38,092 nucleotides of DNA from an uncultured bacterium (GTDB taxonomy: Bacteria > Planctomycetota > Phycisphaerae > Phycisphaerales > SM1A02). Below are positions 8,464-16,711 of the stretch, in pieces (position 1 is the first letter of the stretch; each line of letters opens with the position of its first letter). The stretch lies in assembly GCA_903898755.1 (NCBI GenBank), contig CAIUGT010000050.1, positions 1-38,092 on the forward strand, written 5' to 3'. Under the pieces are notes generated by a model. That model ran no database searches and was not told the origin of the DNA. It saw nothing but the letters and a program-made list of their open reading frames with translations. The position numbers and the translations under genes were made by a program.

Positions 8464-9264
8464 TCAGTTGTTATGTCCTAAAGCCTTCACGCCTTGGTAG
8501 CAGACCAAGCCGAAGAAGACCTTATTGATGACGTCGGCCACGTTGTACAAAATTTCGCGCCAGCTTTCACCATTGCCGCCATTGAGAGCCATCAAGAAAC
8601 CGATTGGGTAAATCACCCAACCCACCAGCACGAACAAGCGCATGGACTTTAAACTCTCTTGAATACTTTCTGGAGCGGTCTTCATAGCCTCGGTGACCTT
8701 GGTGAACAGCGTGTACACGATGTAAAGCCAAGCGCCGCATGAAACCACGTACCATGTCCACCATTGTTGACTACCGGTGACGCTTTCCTCGGCGACCCAG
8801 GCAGTAACCAGCATGACAAGTGCCCAAAAGAGGAGACTTTTGAATAGTTCGCGGCCGGCTTTGCCCAAATTCAGCAGAAGCGGGAACTCCATCACAAGCA
8901 ATGGAACCGTGATCAGCCAATCGATATAGCGATAGGCTGTTGGGAACTGCTTAATGGTTGCACCTGGAATACGAGAACCATCTTCATTAAACAAACTTGC
9001 AACGCCTTCCAGATAAATGTTGCTCATTCTCCAATAGTGGAAAGCGGCCACGGCGCAAATAATGCCGGCCACGGTAACCGCGGTTTGGTATTGGGTTGGA
9101 ACGGTTTTGCGTTGAAGCCAAAAGTAGAACATGCCCGCGCCCATGGCAACGGTGCTAAGCCAAAATAAATACATGGTGACGCCTTCCATGGAAAGTCCTG
9201 CATTGAGGGCTTTCATGGTGGTGGTCATTTCTGCTGCAAGTGTTAACAAGGTGAATACTCCCAT
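8464..9264 (-). CDS. Proteorhodopsin-type light-driven proton pump, green-tuned
   Basis: This is a seven-helix microbial rhodopsin of 266 residues counted from the ATG at 9262-9264. Helix C reads RYIDWLITVPLLVMEF, giving D115 (Schiff-base proton acceptor), T119 and E126 (proton donor): the DTE pattern of outward proton pumps. Leu123 sits at the spectral tuning site (L105 of green proteorhodopsin), which predicts green absorption. H76 corresponds to the His that partners the acceptor. K248 in YNVADVINKVFFG binds retinal. The loop between helices B and C is about 15 residues longer than in green proteorhodopsin. A TTG 42 bp upstream is in frame but less likely. It is the first gene of an operon with blh. 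Confidence 0.95.
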   Translation of the reverse strand: MGVFTLLTLAAEMTTTMKALNAGLSMEGVTMYLFWLSTVAMGAGMFYFWLQRKTVPTQYQTAVTVAGIICAVAAFHYWRMSNIYLEGVASLFNEDGSRIPGATIKQFPTAYRYIDWLITVPLLVMEFPLLLNLGKAGRELFKSLLFWALVMLVTAWVAEESVTGSQQWWTWYVVSCGAWLYIVYTLFTKVTEAMKTAPESIQESLKSMRLFVLVGWVIYPIGFLMALNGGNGESWREILYNVADVINKVFFGLVCYQGVKALGHNN

Positions 9265-9475
9265 GGTTCTAACACAATGTCCAACAAGGACACGGGCTAG
9301 TTCCAAATTTATAAGACAGTAGCATTGTATTTCGGTGTTCGACCTTGAGTTGCTTGAAGATTCACAACGTCTTTAAATAGTCGATAATAACTTTAGAAAT
9401 AATGAGGGGAATTATCCGCGCAATTCCAAGCATAGTGAGTCGATTGTATTTTCATTTATCTAGATTCGGGTGCGT

Positions 9476-9481
9476 ATTATA
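9476..9481 (-). promoter_or_regulatory. Possible -10 element for the rhodopsin-blh operon
   Basis: The minus strand reads TATAAT exactly. A -35 at normal spacing is poor (TAAGTT at 17 bp); a better TTGAGT is only 13 bp away. The transcript would have an approximately 200-nt leader before the rhodopsin ATG. Confidence 0.3.
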
Positions 9482-9542
9482 AGACATTTAGTGGACTCAA
9501 CTTATGCCGCAACATGTCGCCATGTGGTGTTGGCTCTCCAAT

Positions 9543-9576
9543 AAAAACAAAAGAGCCCGGCCATAAGACCGGGCTC
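9543..9576 (-). terminator. Strong intrinsic terminator of the fasciclin gene
   Basis: On the minus strand an 8-bp GC-rich stem (GAGCCCGG with CCGGGCTC), an 8-nt loop and a T-rich tail TTTTGTTTTT follow 24 bp after the fasciclin stop codon. It separates that gene from the rhodopsin operon. Confidence 0.88.
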
Positions 9577-9600
9577 CGTTGTTTCAAACTAAGTACAAAG

Positions 9601-10191
9601 TCAATTCTTGCTTCCAGAGCCCATGCCTGGCATGTCCGTGGACTTTGCATCGGCCTTCTTGGCTGGTGGCATAATCACGGTGTCAATCACATGGATCACG
9701 CCATTGCTGGCGCCGACATCGGTCTTGACCACGGTGGCGGATTTATTCAACATCACTTTGCCGTCAACAATGGTGATCATGATTGGTTGACCTTCAACCG
9801 TCATGATTTCCTTCATCTTCACAACTTCGGCGGCGTCTTTCTTGCCTGGCACAACGTGGTAGGTCAAGATTGCTGCGAGGGCCTTTGGATCCTTCTTCAA
9901 TGCGGCCACAGTTTCTGGTGGCAACTTGGCGAATGCCGCGTCGGTTGGCGCGAACACGGTGAATGGTCCCGCGCTGTTGAGCGTGTCAACCAAGCCAGCG
10001 GCTGCGACAAGTTCACACAGTGTGTTGAATTGACCAGCATCCTTGGCTGTTTGAACAATGGTTCCTTGTTTTGCGGCTGGCGCGGCGGTTTGCGCAGCGG
10101 CTGCCTTGGTGTCTTGTGTTGTGGTGGATACGGCAACGCAAACTGAAGTAGTGGCGAGCAATGCGGCGGCGACGAATGATTTTGCAAACAT
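9601..10191 (-). CDS. Secreted fasciclin (FAS1) domain protein
   Basis: The 196-residue product has a signal peptide (hydrophobic about 5-20) and an Ala/Thr/Gln-rich linker. One FAS1 domain spans about residues 45-175, with the conserved [15 protein letters not shown] box, the ILTYHVVPG box and a terminal [16 protein letters not shown]1 proteins act in adhesion or matrix binding outside the cytoplasm. The ATG at 10189-10191 is preferred over the GTG three codons upstream: AAAGGA lies 11 nt before the ATG but only 2 nt before the GTG. The tail is Lys/Ser/Gly/Met-rich. It is monocistronic, closed by the terminator at 9543-9576, so co-transcription with rhodopsin is unlikely despite the adjacency. 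Confidence 0.92.
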   Translation of the reverse strand: MFAKSFVAAALLATTSVCVAVSTTTQDTKAAAAQTAAPAAKQGTIVQTAKDAGQFNTLCELVAAAGLVDTLNSAGPFTVFAPTDAAFAKLPPETVAALKKDPKALAAILTYHVVPGKKDAAEVVKMKEIMTVEGQPIMITIVDGKVMLNKSATVVKTDVGASNGVIHVIDTVIMPPAKKADAKSTDMPGMGSGSKN

Positions 10192-10421
10192 GAGTTTCAC
10201 AATCCTTTGTTAAGTGTTTTCCCTCAATTTTTGGCACGCGCCAAAAAAGCAGGGAAATACTATATGCATGAGTTTGGCGGCAAGTTCGCTCAATTTATCT
10301 GTTTACACAATTCACATTCAATGACCTAAGTAATTGAGGGTCAAATACTTATATGAAGCCCTACAAATCTAGTCTTCATCGCAACTTGGCTTCGCTATGC
10401 CCATGAACGTTCTTTTGATCG

Positions 10422-11159
10422 TCAATCGGAAGCAATGGACCGACGCGCCACAAGCAGATGGTTGATTGTGCCGAAGCCGTCGTCGTACACGCTTGGAACA
10501 AGTTCCACCTTGAATTTGTGTGAGCGCAAGCGTTCCATGACCGCTTGTAAGTAGGGGTGCTCCCCCCATGGACTTGATGCCGCACGGGTGGGTGACATGC
10601 GGATTTCATGCTTGCTCACGCGCGCAAGTTCATCCACGGAGCGCAAGTGAAAATCAAGGTCAAACTCCTTGCCGTCATATAAGCCGCCATCCCCAACGCA
10701 CGCATACAACATGAGAAAATTCGCCGTTAAAACCCTGTAAAAACTGCCATCAGCAAATGGCAGTGTGGGCAGCGACGCATGCACATAGCGACCGTGTTTT
10801 TTATTCAGCGCGTAGTCCGCGGCGAACGCTTCAAGCGCCAGATATTTATTGCGCGTGAATTCTTGCAGGTTTTTGTGGTGTAGTGAGTCTGGATTTTTTT
10901 TCAGCTCTTCAAAAGTTGCGTCGATGCTTGCTTTGCCACGCGCGTGAATTTCATCGGCATCAAATTGGTACATAGGATCGCATCCCACAACATCCAAACC
11001 TTGGCGCAGACCCTCCGCAATAAAACTGTCGGGACCACTTGGACAATCCAGAGTGCGTCCTGTGCGCAATTCCTCTGGCGTGGTCGCGAACATTTGCATG
11101 TATTCATCAAATGTGCGCCCAAAGAACGCGACGAACGAAAGGCGGTACGGACTACTCAT
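10422..11159 (-). CDS. SAM-dependent methyltransferase-like protein
   Basis: The 245-residue product has a Rossmann-like opening: LDCPSGPDSFIAEGLRQG followed by VVGCDPMY resembles class I methyltransferase motif I and the acidic end of strand 2. A later ADGSFYRVLTANFLMLYA segment fits motif IV-V. The glycine motif is atypical (CPSGPDS rather than GxGxG), so methyl transfer is a fold-level guess and the substrate is unknown. The ATG at 11157-11159 is chosen over an upstream ATG at 11204 because the extra 15 residues are Cys-rich and would run into the promoter space of the divergent deacetylase gene. Confidence 0.65.
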   Translation of the reverse strand: MSSPYRLSFVAFFGRTFDEYMQMFATTPEELRTGRTLDCPSGPDSFIAEGLRQGLDVVGCDPMYQFDADEIHARGKASIDATFEELKKNPDSLHHKNLQEFTRNKYLALEAFAADYALNKKHGRYVHASLPTLPFADGSFYRVLTANFLMLYACVGDGGLYDGKEFDLDFHLRSVDELARVSKHEIRMSPTRAASSPWGEHPYLQAVMERLRSHKFKVELVPSVYDDGFGTINHLLVARRSIASD

Positions 11160-11252
11160 GTTCACGATGCTAACGCACGCAGTATTCATGCATGCGCAAA
11201 GCATTCGGAAGTTGTGGTGTTAGTCTTATCATTAAGCGCAATTCAATCAAAT

Positions 11253-12005
11253 ATGGCAATCCTTTACACAAAAAATTCCTTGCCAATACCCATTCTGATG
11301 TACCACCAGATTGAGGTGGCGCCAGCAAAGGGCGCGCCGTTGCGTGGGTTGGTCGTCGCGCCCACAAGTTTCGCGCGCCAAATGGCTTTGTTGAAATTGC
11401 TTGGATATCAAGGGCTTTCCATGACGGATTTGCTTCCGTATTTGCGCGGCGAGCGTGTTGGAAAAGTGGTCGGCATTACTTTTGATGATGGCTTTTTAAA
11501 TAATCACACCCATGCGTTGCCCGTGTTGCAGCGCCACGGTTTTTCTTCAACATGTTTCGCGGTGAGTCAGCATGTTGGAAAAACAAATCAGTGGGACCAC
11601 AAAATTGGTATTGCCAGCACGCCGCTTATGAACGCCGCGCAGTTGCGCCAGTGGATTGATGGCGGACAAGAAGTTGGCGCGCACACAAGGCACCACGTCA
11701 AGTTGTCGCAGGTGTCGGCGCAAGAGGCTGCGCAAGAAATTGCATTGTGCAAATCGGAATTGGAAAGCATGACGGGTTCGCCCGTGCGCCACTTTTGTTA
11801 TCCATACGGTGACTTCACCCAGGAACATGTGGACATGGCGCGCGCCGCGGGGTACCAGTCTGCAACCACAACCGCGCGTGGGCGTTGCGTTGCAGGGGAG
11901 GACTTCATGCGGTTGCCGCGGGCCATTGTGACGCGCTCCACCAGCTTGCTTGTGTTGTGGTTGAAGTTGGCCACGCGTTATGAAGACAGGCGGCGCGCGA
12001 AATGA
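11253..12005 (+). CDS. Polysaccharide deacetylase (NodB/CE4 family)
   Basis: The 250-residue protein carries the CE4 metal-site motifs. TFDDG is at residues 76-80 (D78 general base, D79 metal ligand), HTRHH at 144-148 (H144 and H148 as ligands), and FCYPYG at 181-186 stands in place of the RxPYG motif. Such enzymes remove acetyl groups from sugar polymers or precursors. There is no signal peptide, so it may act on a lipid-linked or cytoplasmic sugar. Its stop overlaps the start of the glycosyltransferase gene (ATGA), so the two are translationally coupled and probably act on the same glycan. The start ATG opens the MAILYTKN segment just before the ILMYHQI strand. Confidence 0.9.
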   Translation: MAILYTKNSLPIPILMYHQIEVAPAKGAPLRGLVVAPTSFARQMALLKLLGYQGLSMTDLLPYLRGERVGKVVGITFDDGFLNNHTHALPVLQRHGFSSTCFAVSQHVGKTNQWDHKIGIASTPLMNAAQLRQWIDGGQEVGAHTRHHVKLSQVSAQEAAQEIALCKSELESMTGSPVRHFCYPYGDFTQEHVDMARAAGYQSATTTARGRCVAGEDFMRLPRAIVTRSTSLLVLWLKLATRYEDRRRAK

Positions 12006-13225
12006 ATTTCGTAAGCGGCAAACCTGGAGTTGCAATTGGAGCGAATACGCAGCGCGAACAGTCCCCCCCGATAGGTCAGCGACGACTGCGGGTTGCTGTG
12101 CTGAATCGAAACTTTTCTCCAACGGCTGGTGGGGCGGAGCGCTTGTCCATTGCGCATGTGGAGCAACTTGCCCCACGCCACGATATTCATGTGTTCGCGC
12201 AAACACTTGCGCACGCAATTCCGGGCGTCACCTTTCACAAGGTTTCGACTTCGCCCTTCATGTGGCGCTGGACAAATCAATTGTGGTACGCGACAGCGGC
12301 GTGGTGGGCCACGCGCCATGGCTTTGATGTGATTCACTCGCACGAAAATATTTGGTGCGGCAACGTTCAGACTGTGACCGTGCTGCCAAGCAAGTACAAA
12401 TTATTTTATGGCGTCAGCGGTCCGCGCTTGCTTCTGAGCTGGCTGAAAGTGCTGACGAGTCCGCGTTTGATGACGTATTTATGGCTGGAAAAGAAGCGAT
12501 TTGCAATCGGACAGAAGAAGAAGCGAATCACCGCCACTTCCGACATTTTGTTGCAACAAATGTCAAGCGTGTATCCCGACAGCGCGCATGTGTTTGAAGT
12601 TGTCACGCCAGGCGTGACCATGCCAAGCGAAGTCGCAACGCCGCAGCGGCAACTTGCCGCGCGCAAACAATTGGGTTTGCCGCAAACGGGACGCGGAATT
12701 TTGTTTGTGGGCAATGATTATGGAAAGAAGGGGCTGAACACGTTGCTGAAGTCGCTTGCCAAATTCCACGACAACACATGGCTGGCTGTTGTTGGAAGTC
12801 CTGCGCACATTCCTGAATTTCAAGGTCGCGCCAAAGCGGAGGGCGTTGCTGACCGCGTTCACTTTTTAGGATCCATTAAAGACACGGGCCCCGCGTATGT
12901 TGCGGTTGATTGCTTGGCGCATCCAACCTTAGAGGACACATTTGCCATGGTGGTGGTTGAGTCCATGGCCAATGGAGTTCCAGTGGTTGTCAGCGGCAAG
13001 AAATTTTGCGGTATTTCAGCCTTGCTTACGCATGAAACCAATGTGTTGTTGGTGGAAGACCCGCGCAACGCGGACGCGCTTCACGCCGCTTTGGCGCGCG
13101 TCTTGGAAGATGATGTATTGCGGCAGAAATTATGCGCGGCGGGGCTTCAATTTGCCGCGAAGTACCAGTGGTCCGCCATCTCTCTGCAACAAGAAAAAAT
13201 ATATTTCGAAGTGGCGCAATCTTAA
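12002..13225 (+). CDS. Family 4 glycosyltransferase
   Basis: The 407-residue GT-B fold enzyme has an N-terminal domain with LNRNFSPTAGGAERL (the glycine loop) and HSHENIW. Its C-terminal domain has GILFVGNDYGKKG and the E-x7-E motif of retaining GT4 enzymes (E311 and E319 in LEDTFAMVVVES). It should transfer a nucleotide-activated sugar to a cell-surface glycan or lipid; donor and acceptor cannot be told. The ATG overlaps the deacetylase stop by four bases. The first ~28 residues precede the conserved strand and may be dispensable. The 3' end is 24 bp from the convergent cytochrome gene. Confidence 0.92.
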   Translation: MNFVSGKPGVAIGANTQREQSPPIGQRRLRVAVLNRNFSPTAGGAERLSIAHVEQLAPRHDIHVFAQTLAHAIPGVTFHKVSTSPFMWRWTNQLWYATAAWWATRHGFDVIHSHENIWCGNVQTVTVLPSKYKLFYGVSGPRLLLSWLKVLTSPRLMTYLWLEKKRFAIGQKKKRITATSDILLQQMSSVYPDSAHVFEVVTPGVTMPSEVATPQRQLAARKQLGLPQTGRGILFVGNDYGKKGLNTLLKSLAKFHDNTWLAVVGSPAHIPEFQGRAKAEGVADRVHFLGSIKDTGPAYVAVDCLAHPTLEDTFAMVVVESMANGVPVVVSGKKFCGISALLTHETNVLLVEDPRNADALHAALARVLEDDVLRQKLCAAGLQFAAKYQWSAISLQQEKIYFEVAQS

Positions 13226-13249
13226 AATTTGAGCGTCAGGGCTTTCAAC

Positions 13250-15904
13250 TTACTGGCAATTGCCCCAATCAAGAAGCAGCCTGGACACATCCGCGGAGTC
13301 AACCACTCCCGTGTTGTCTAGATCGGTTGGGTCGCCTGGAGACACTGGACCAAAGTTCAGCAGCATCATTGAAATGTCCGCGCTGCCAATATCGTGATCG
13401 CCGTCGAAATCTCCCAAACAAATTGTTCCCGCAGGATCCGAGCCCGCCAAAATTTCATCTTGATCAAGCGCGCCGTCGCCGTCACGATCAATTCCAAGTC
13501 GACGAGCCATGCCAGCAGGAACAAGCGTGTAGGTGAGTTCGTTGCCCGCACTTGCGCCAGCAAGCAACTGCGCTGGCGCAATACTTTCGCCTGTTACATC
13601 GGACACAAATGTGCCGCCTTGCAGCATCCAACCACGCGCAATTCCAGCGCGATTTCCCTTCACAATGAGGCCCACTTGCGTCGACTGGCTTGTTGCGATG
13701 GAGATCAATTGCGCAATGCGGGTGTTGTCATCGTTCACGCCGCTTGCGAACGCTTGCGCGCCAACTCCCGCGTGTGTATCGCTGCCAAAGCTGAGCACAA
13801 ACGCCTCAACATCGCGCTTCTGTGTTGCGCCAGTGGGGCCTTGAGGAAAAGCGAAACCAATATTCAATACATCTTGAATGGTGCCTTCTTCGCCAGAGTG
13901 GTCGAAACCAAACCCGCGATTTGCAACTTGCGATGATTTGCTCGCGCCAACTTTGCGATAGACATCGCGCAGTGGAACGTTCTTTTTGTTTTGGTCGTCG
14001 GTGGGACCAGGAATGTCAACTTTATTGTTGGTACCGGCGGTACCAGCGTGGCAATCAACACATGTGAGTCCTGGAGGCGCGCCAAAAATCCGCGACGTAT
14101 TGAAAATAGTTTGACCACTCGTTGGATTACCAGTTCCATTCGAAACCGTCACGGTTGATTTCAAGGAGCCATCAATATTTCGATTTGGATTGGGACCAAA
14201 CGTGAGCGACGCCAAGTAGTCGCTCAAGTGTGACATTTCCGTGTCTGTGATTTGTGAGGCGCGACCTTGCAAATTGGTGTAGGCCTCGTTGAACTCCGCC
14301 AGCTCAACTTTTTCGCCGCGCCAATGGAACGGCTCGTTGCCAATAATGCCAACAAGCGTTTGCGAAGTCATGGGTCCCTTCATTGGATTCCACGAAATAC
14401 AGCCGCCAACTTGGCATTTTTGATCGAACCCCTTCACGCTTCCTTGTGGATTTCCAATGTCCCAGGCGATGCGATCGCTGCGGCCGTCGACGTGGCATGA
14501 GGCGCAACTGGCTTGGCCCAAACCCGATGTCAGATGCGTGTCATACAGAAATGGTCGACCAGCTTTCACGGTGGATGGGGTTGAATCATGAAACGCAAGG
14601 CGAGCAATTTCCATGTTTGCGCCGGTGCTGACCACCGACACCGCGCCTTCAAATCGATCAAGCACATACAAGCGCGTGCCGTCGGGACTGGTGACAAGAC
14701 CAGTTGGGCCCTCGCCCACTGTAATGGTTGCGCTACGCGCGCCGCTTGAGGCGTTCATTGCAATCACATTGTTGGAGCCAAGGCCGGCGACATACGCGGT
14801 TGTTCCCGCGCTGTTGAAAGCCACGCCGCGTGGGTCGCCAATGGAAGGTGATTTATCCGCGGTGGTTGATGATGTGTATGAAAGATGCGGATTCATGTCG
14901 AACGCCGCGCTGCCCGCGGCGCCGCTGGGAAGAAGCGCGCCCATGCAACGAACAAACACGCCGTTGACATTTTGTTCAAAGCGCAACTCGTTGTGGGACT
15001 CCATGCCAATCGCAAGAACATTTCCATTGGGCGCGACACCAATTCCGCTGACAATGGTCATAAGGCCTTTGATGTATGTCACTGCCAAGCTGCTGGCGTT
15101 TACAACCGCCACATCGTTGTCGTGCACATCCCAAGTGACCAAACTTGTCCAGTCGCGCGCGTTGCCATCCAACCAGCGATTTGCAGCATTTTTACGCACG
15201 ATTTGCGATACTTTTGGCGGCGTTGCCAAGCCAGATTTAATCGTGGGGCTGAATGCCGTACCAGAATTTGGCGGAGGATTTTGTCCGCCGTACGGACCGC
15301 TTGCGGAGTTCACGGAAGCCTCTGGCACCATGGTCGAGTGATTGCCGCTTTCAAAGATGGCCAAATATATTTTACTTCCGTCGGGGCTGGCGGCCAACGC
15401 ACGCGGCGAACTTCCAGCGATGGTGATTGTGGTGATGGTGTTTGGAGTTGTCGCGTCAACCACGGCAAGCTTCTCTGGCATGGACAATGATACGAATGCT
15501 TTTTGCGGCGAGCCGGCGAACACAATGTCGGCGGGTTCATCGCCAATATTAATTGTCTTGGTCACGCGCATGGTGGCAAGATCAATTACGCTGACCGAGT
15601 CAGAGATTTGATTCACAACCCATGCTTCCGTGTTGTTGCGCGCGCGCACCGAAACTGGATCAAGACCAACTGCAATCGAACCGCGGCGCATGAGCGAGCC
15701 ATTGGCCACATCAAAAATTTCTAGTTGGGCATCGGCCGTGTTCACCGCAAGCACAACAAGTCCATTGGGCGTGATGTCAATCGGGTGAGACTGAGGCGAT
15801 TCCCAATTCACAAACGCGGCGGTCTGTGCGGCAACTGGTGCCACGTTGAAGGCGAGGGCAAGAAAAATACCACCGATTTGAGAAACAAAGAACTTTCGAT
15901 TCAT
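13250..15904 (-). CDS. Secreted beta-propeller / di-haem cytochrome c protein with dockerin-like tail
   Basis: The 884-residue product is modular. It has a signal peptide (to about residue 26, ending VAPVAAQ), followed by a YVTN/YncE-type beta-propeller (about 30-450) with repeats such as VSVIDLATMRVTKTINIG and SPDGTRLYVLDR. A c-type cytochrome region comes next, with two CXXCH haem sites, CASCH (codons 14492-14506) and CVDCH (14048-14062), and spacing like di-haem peroxidase relatives. Two dockerin-like calcium loops close the protein (GDFDGDHDIGSADIS and DLDNTGVVDSADVS). It is exported and probably redox-active; the substrate is unknown. The ATG at 15902-15904 is used because an upstream extension would precede the signal peptide. 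It is divergent from the ROK kinase gene, 93 bp away. Confidence 0.88.
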   Translation of the reverse strand: MNRKFFVSQIGGIFLALAFNVAPVAAQTAAFVNWESPQSHPIDITPNGLVVLAVNTADAQLEIFDVANGSLMRRGSIAVGLDPVSVRARNNTEAWVVNQISDSVSVIDLATMRVTKTINIGDEPADIVFAGSPQKAFVSLSMPEKLAVVDATTPNTITTITIAGSSPRALAASPDGSKIYLAIFESGNHSTMVPEASVNSASGPYGGQNPPPNSGTAFSPTIKSGLATPPKVSQIVRKNAANRWLDGNARDWTSLVTWDVHDNDVAVVNASSLAVTYIKGLMTIVSGIGVAPNGNVLAIGMESHNELRFEQNVNGVFVRCMGALLPSGAAGSAAFDMNPHLSYTSSTTADKSPSIGDPRGVAFNSAGTTAYVAGLGSNNVIAMNASSGARSATITVGEGPTGLVTSPDGTRLYVLDRFEGAVSVVSTGANMEIARLAFHDSTPSTVKAGRPFLYDTHLTSGLGQASCASCHVDGRSDRIAWDIGNPQGSVKGFDQKCQVGGCISWNPMKGPMTSQTLVGIIGNEPFHWRGEKVELAEFNEAYTNLQGRASQITDTEMSHLSDYLASLTFGPNPNRNIDGSLKSTVTVSNGTGNPTSGQTIFNTSRIFGAPPGLTCVDCHAGTAGTNNKVDIPGPTDDQNKKNVPLRDVYRKVGASKSSQVANRGFGFDHSGEEGTIQDVLNIGFAFPQGPTGATQKRDVEAFVLSFGSDTHAGVGAQAFASGVNDDNTRIAQLISIATSQSTQVGLIVKGNRAGIARGWMLQGGTFVSDVTGESIAPAQLLAGASAGNELTYTLVPAGMARRLGIDRDGDGALDQDEILAGSDPAGTICLGDFDGDHDIGSADISMMLLNFGPVSPGDPTDLDNTGVVDSADVSRLLLDWGNCQ

Positions 15905-15997
15905 GCCCTCCAAATTGTGCGCGCTGACGAAGCAGGGACAACTTTTTTTATGAAAAAATGCCAATTAAAGCCATTCCAACTTAGCTACCCTACGCCC

Positions 15998-16702
15998 ATG
16001 AACATTCTTTCAATAGATATCGGCGGCACGCATGTGAAGATTCGTGTTCCAAATGATCCAGAGAAGCGGCAGTTTGAAAGCGGTCCAACGCTGACTCCGC
16101 GCATGATGGTGGACGGAGTGAAAAAATTATGTGTGGGCTGGAAGTTTGACGCGGTCTCAATAGGCATTCCTGCGCCCATTAAAAATAATCGACCGCTGCA
16201 TGACCCCGCCAATCTTGGCAAGGGTTGGACGGACTTTGATTACGACACCGACTTTGGCGTGCCCGTGAAAATTCTCAACGACGCCGCCATGCAAGCGGTG
16301 GGCAGTTACAAAAGTGGAAAGATGTTGTTTCTGGGTTTGGGCACTGGACTAGGTTCATGCTTTATTGTTGGCAATCAGATTTTGCCCATGGAGTTGGCGC
16401 ATCTTCCATATAAGAATGGCAAGTCATTCGAGGACTACGTTGGTCTGCGCGGCTTGGAGCGGCTTGGCAAAAAGAAGTGGCGCAAGTCCGTGGCCGATGT
16501 GATTGAAATTCTCAGCGCCGCGTTAATTCCAGATGAGGTGATTCTTGGCGGCGGCAACTCGGCTAATTTGAAAGAGTTGCCCGTGGGTTGTCGTTTGGGT
16601 GATAACGCAAACGCATTTGAAGGCGGCTTCCGTTTGTGGGAAAAAGCTTGGGAAAATGCGGTGCCTTTGTATCACGACGCTACGCCGCCCGCGAAAAGTT
16701 GA
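15998..16702 (+). CDS. ROK-family sugar kinase, polyphosphate glucokinase-like
   Basis: The 234-residue product has the ROK phosphate loop SIDIGGTHVKI (residues 5-15), the sugar-binding VSIGIPAPI, the catalytic Asp95 in ILNDAAMQAVG and a second phosphate loop LGLGTGLGS (112-120). The NLGKGW segment and ELAH in place of the usual zinc-binding ROK motif resemble polyphosphate glucokinases, which phosphorylate glucose with polyphosphate or ATP. The donor cannot be settled from sequence. The ATG at 15998 directly precedes the first beta strand; the open frame continues upstream but has no conserved residues. It converges with lgt, 9 bp apart. Confidence 0.85.
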   Translation: MNILSIDIGGTHVKIRVPNDPEKRQFESGPTLTPRMMVDGVKKLCVGWKFDAVSIGIPAPIKNNRPLHDPANLGKGWTDFDYDTDFGVPVKILNDAAMQAVGSYKSGKMLFLGLGTGLGSCFIVGNQILPMELAHLPYKNGKSFEDYVGLRGLERLGKKKWRKSVADVIEILSAALIPDEVILGGGNSANLKELPVGCRLGDNANAFEGGFRLWEKAWENAVPLYHDATPPAKS

Positions 16703-16711
16703 TTCACAACT

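Larger units (their letters stand above)
9265..9600. other. Intergenic region upstream of the rhodopsin gene
   Basis: This AT-rich stretch without a gene holds the terminator of the fasciclin gene (9543-9576) and presumably the rhodopsin promoter. The best -10 candidate is at 9476-9481. Confidence 0.6.
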
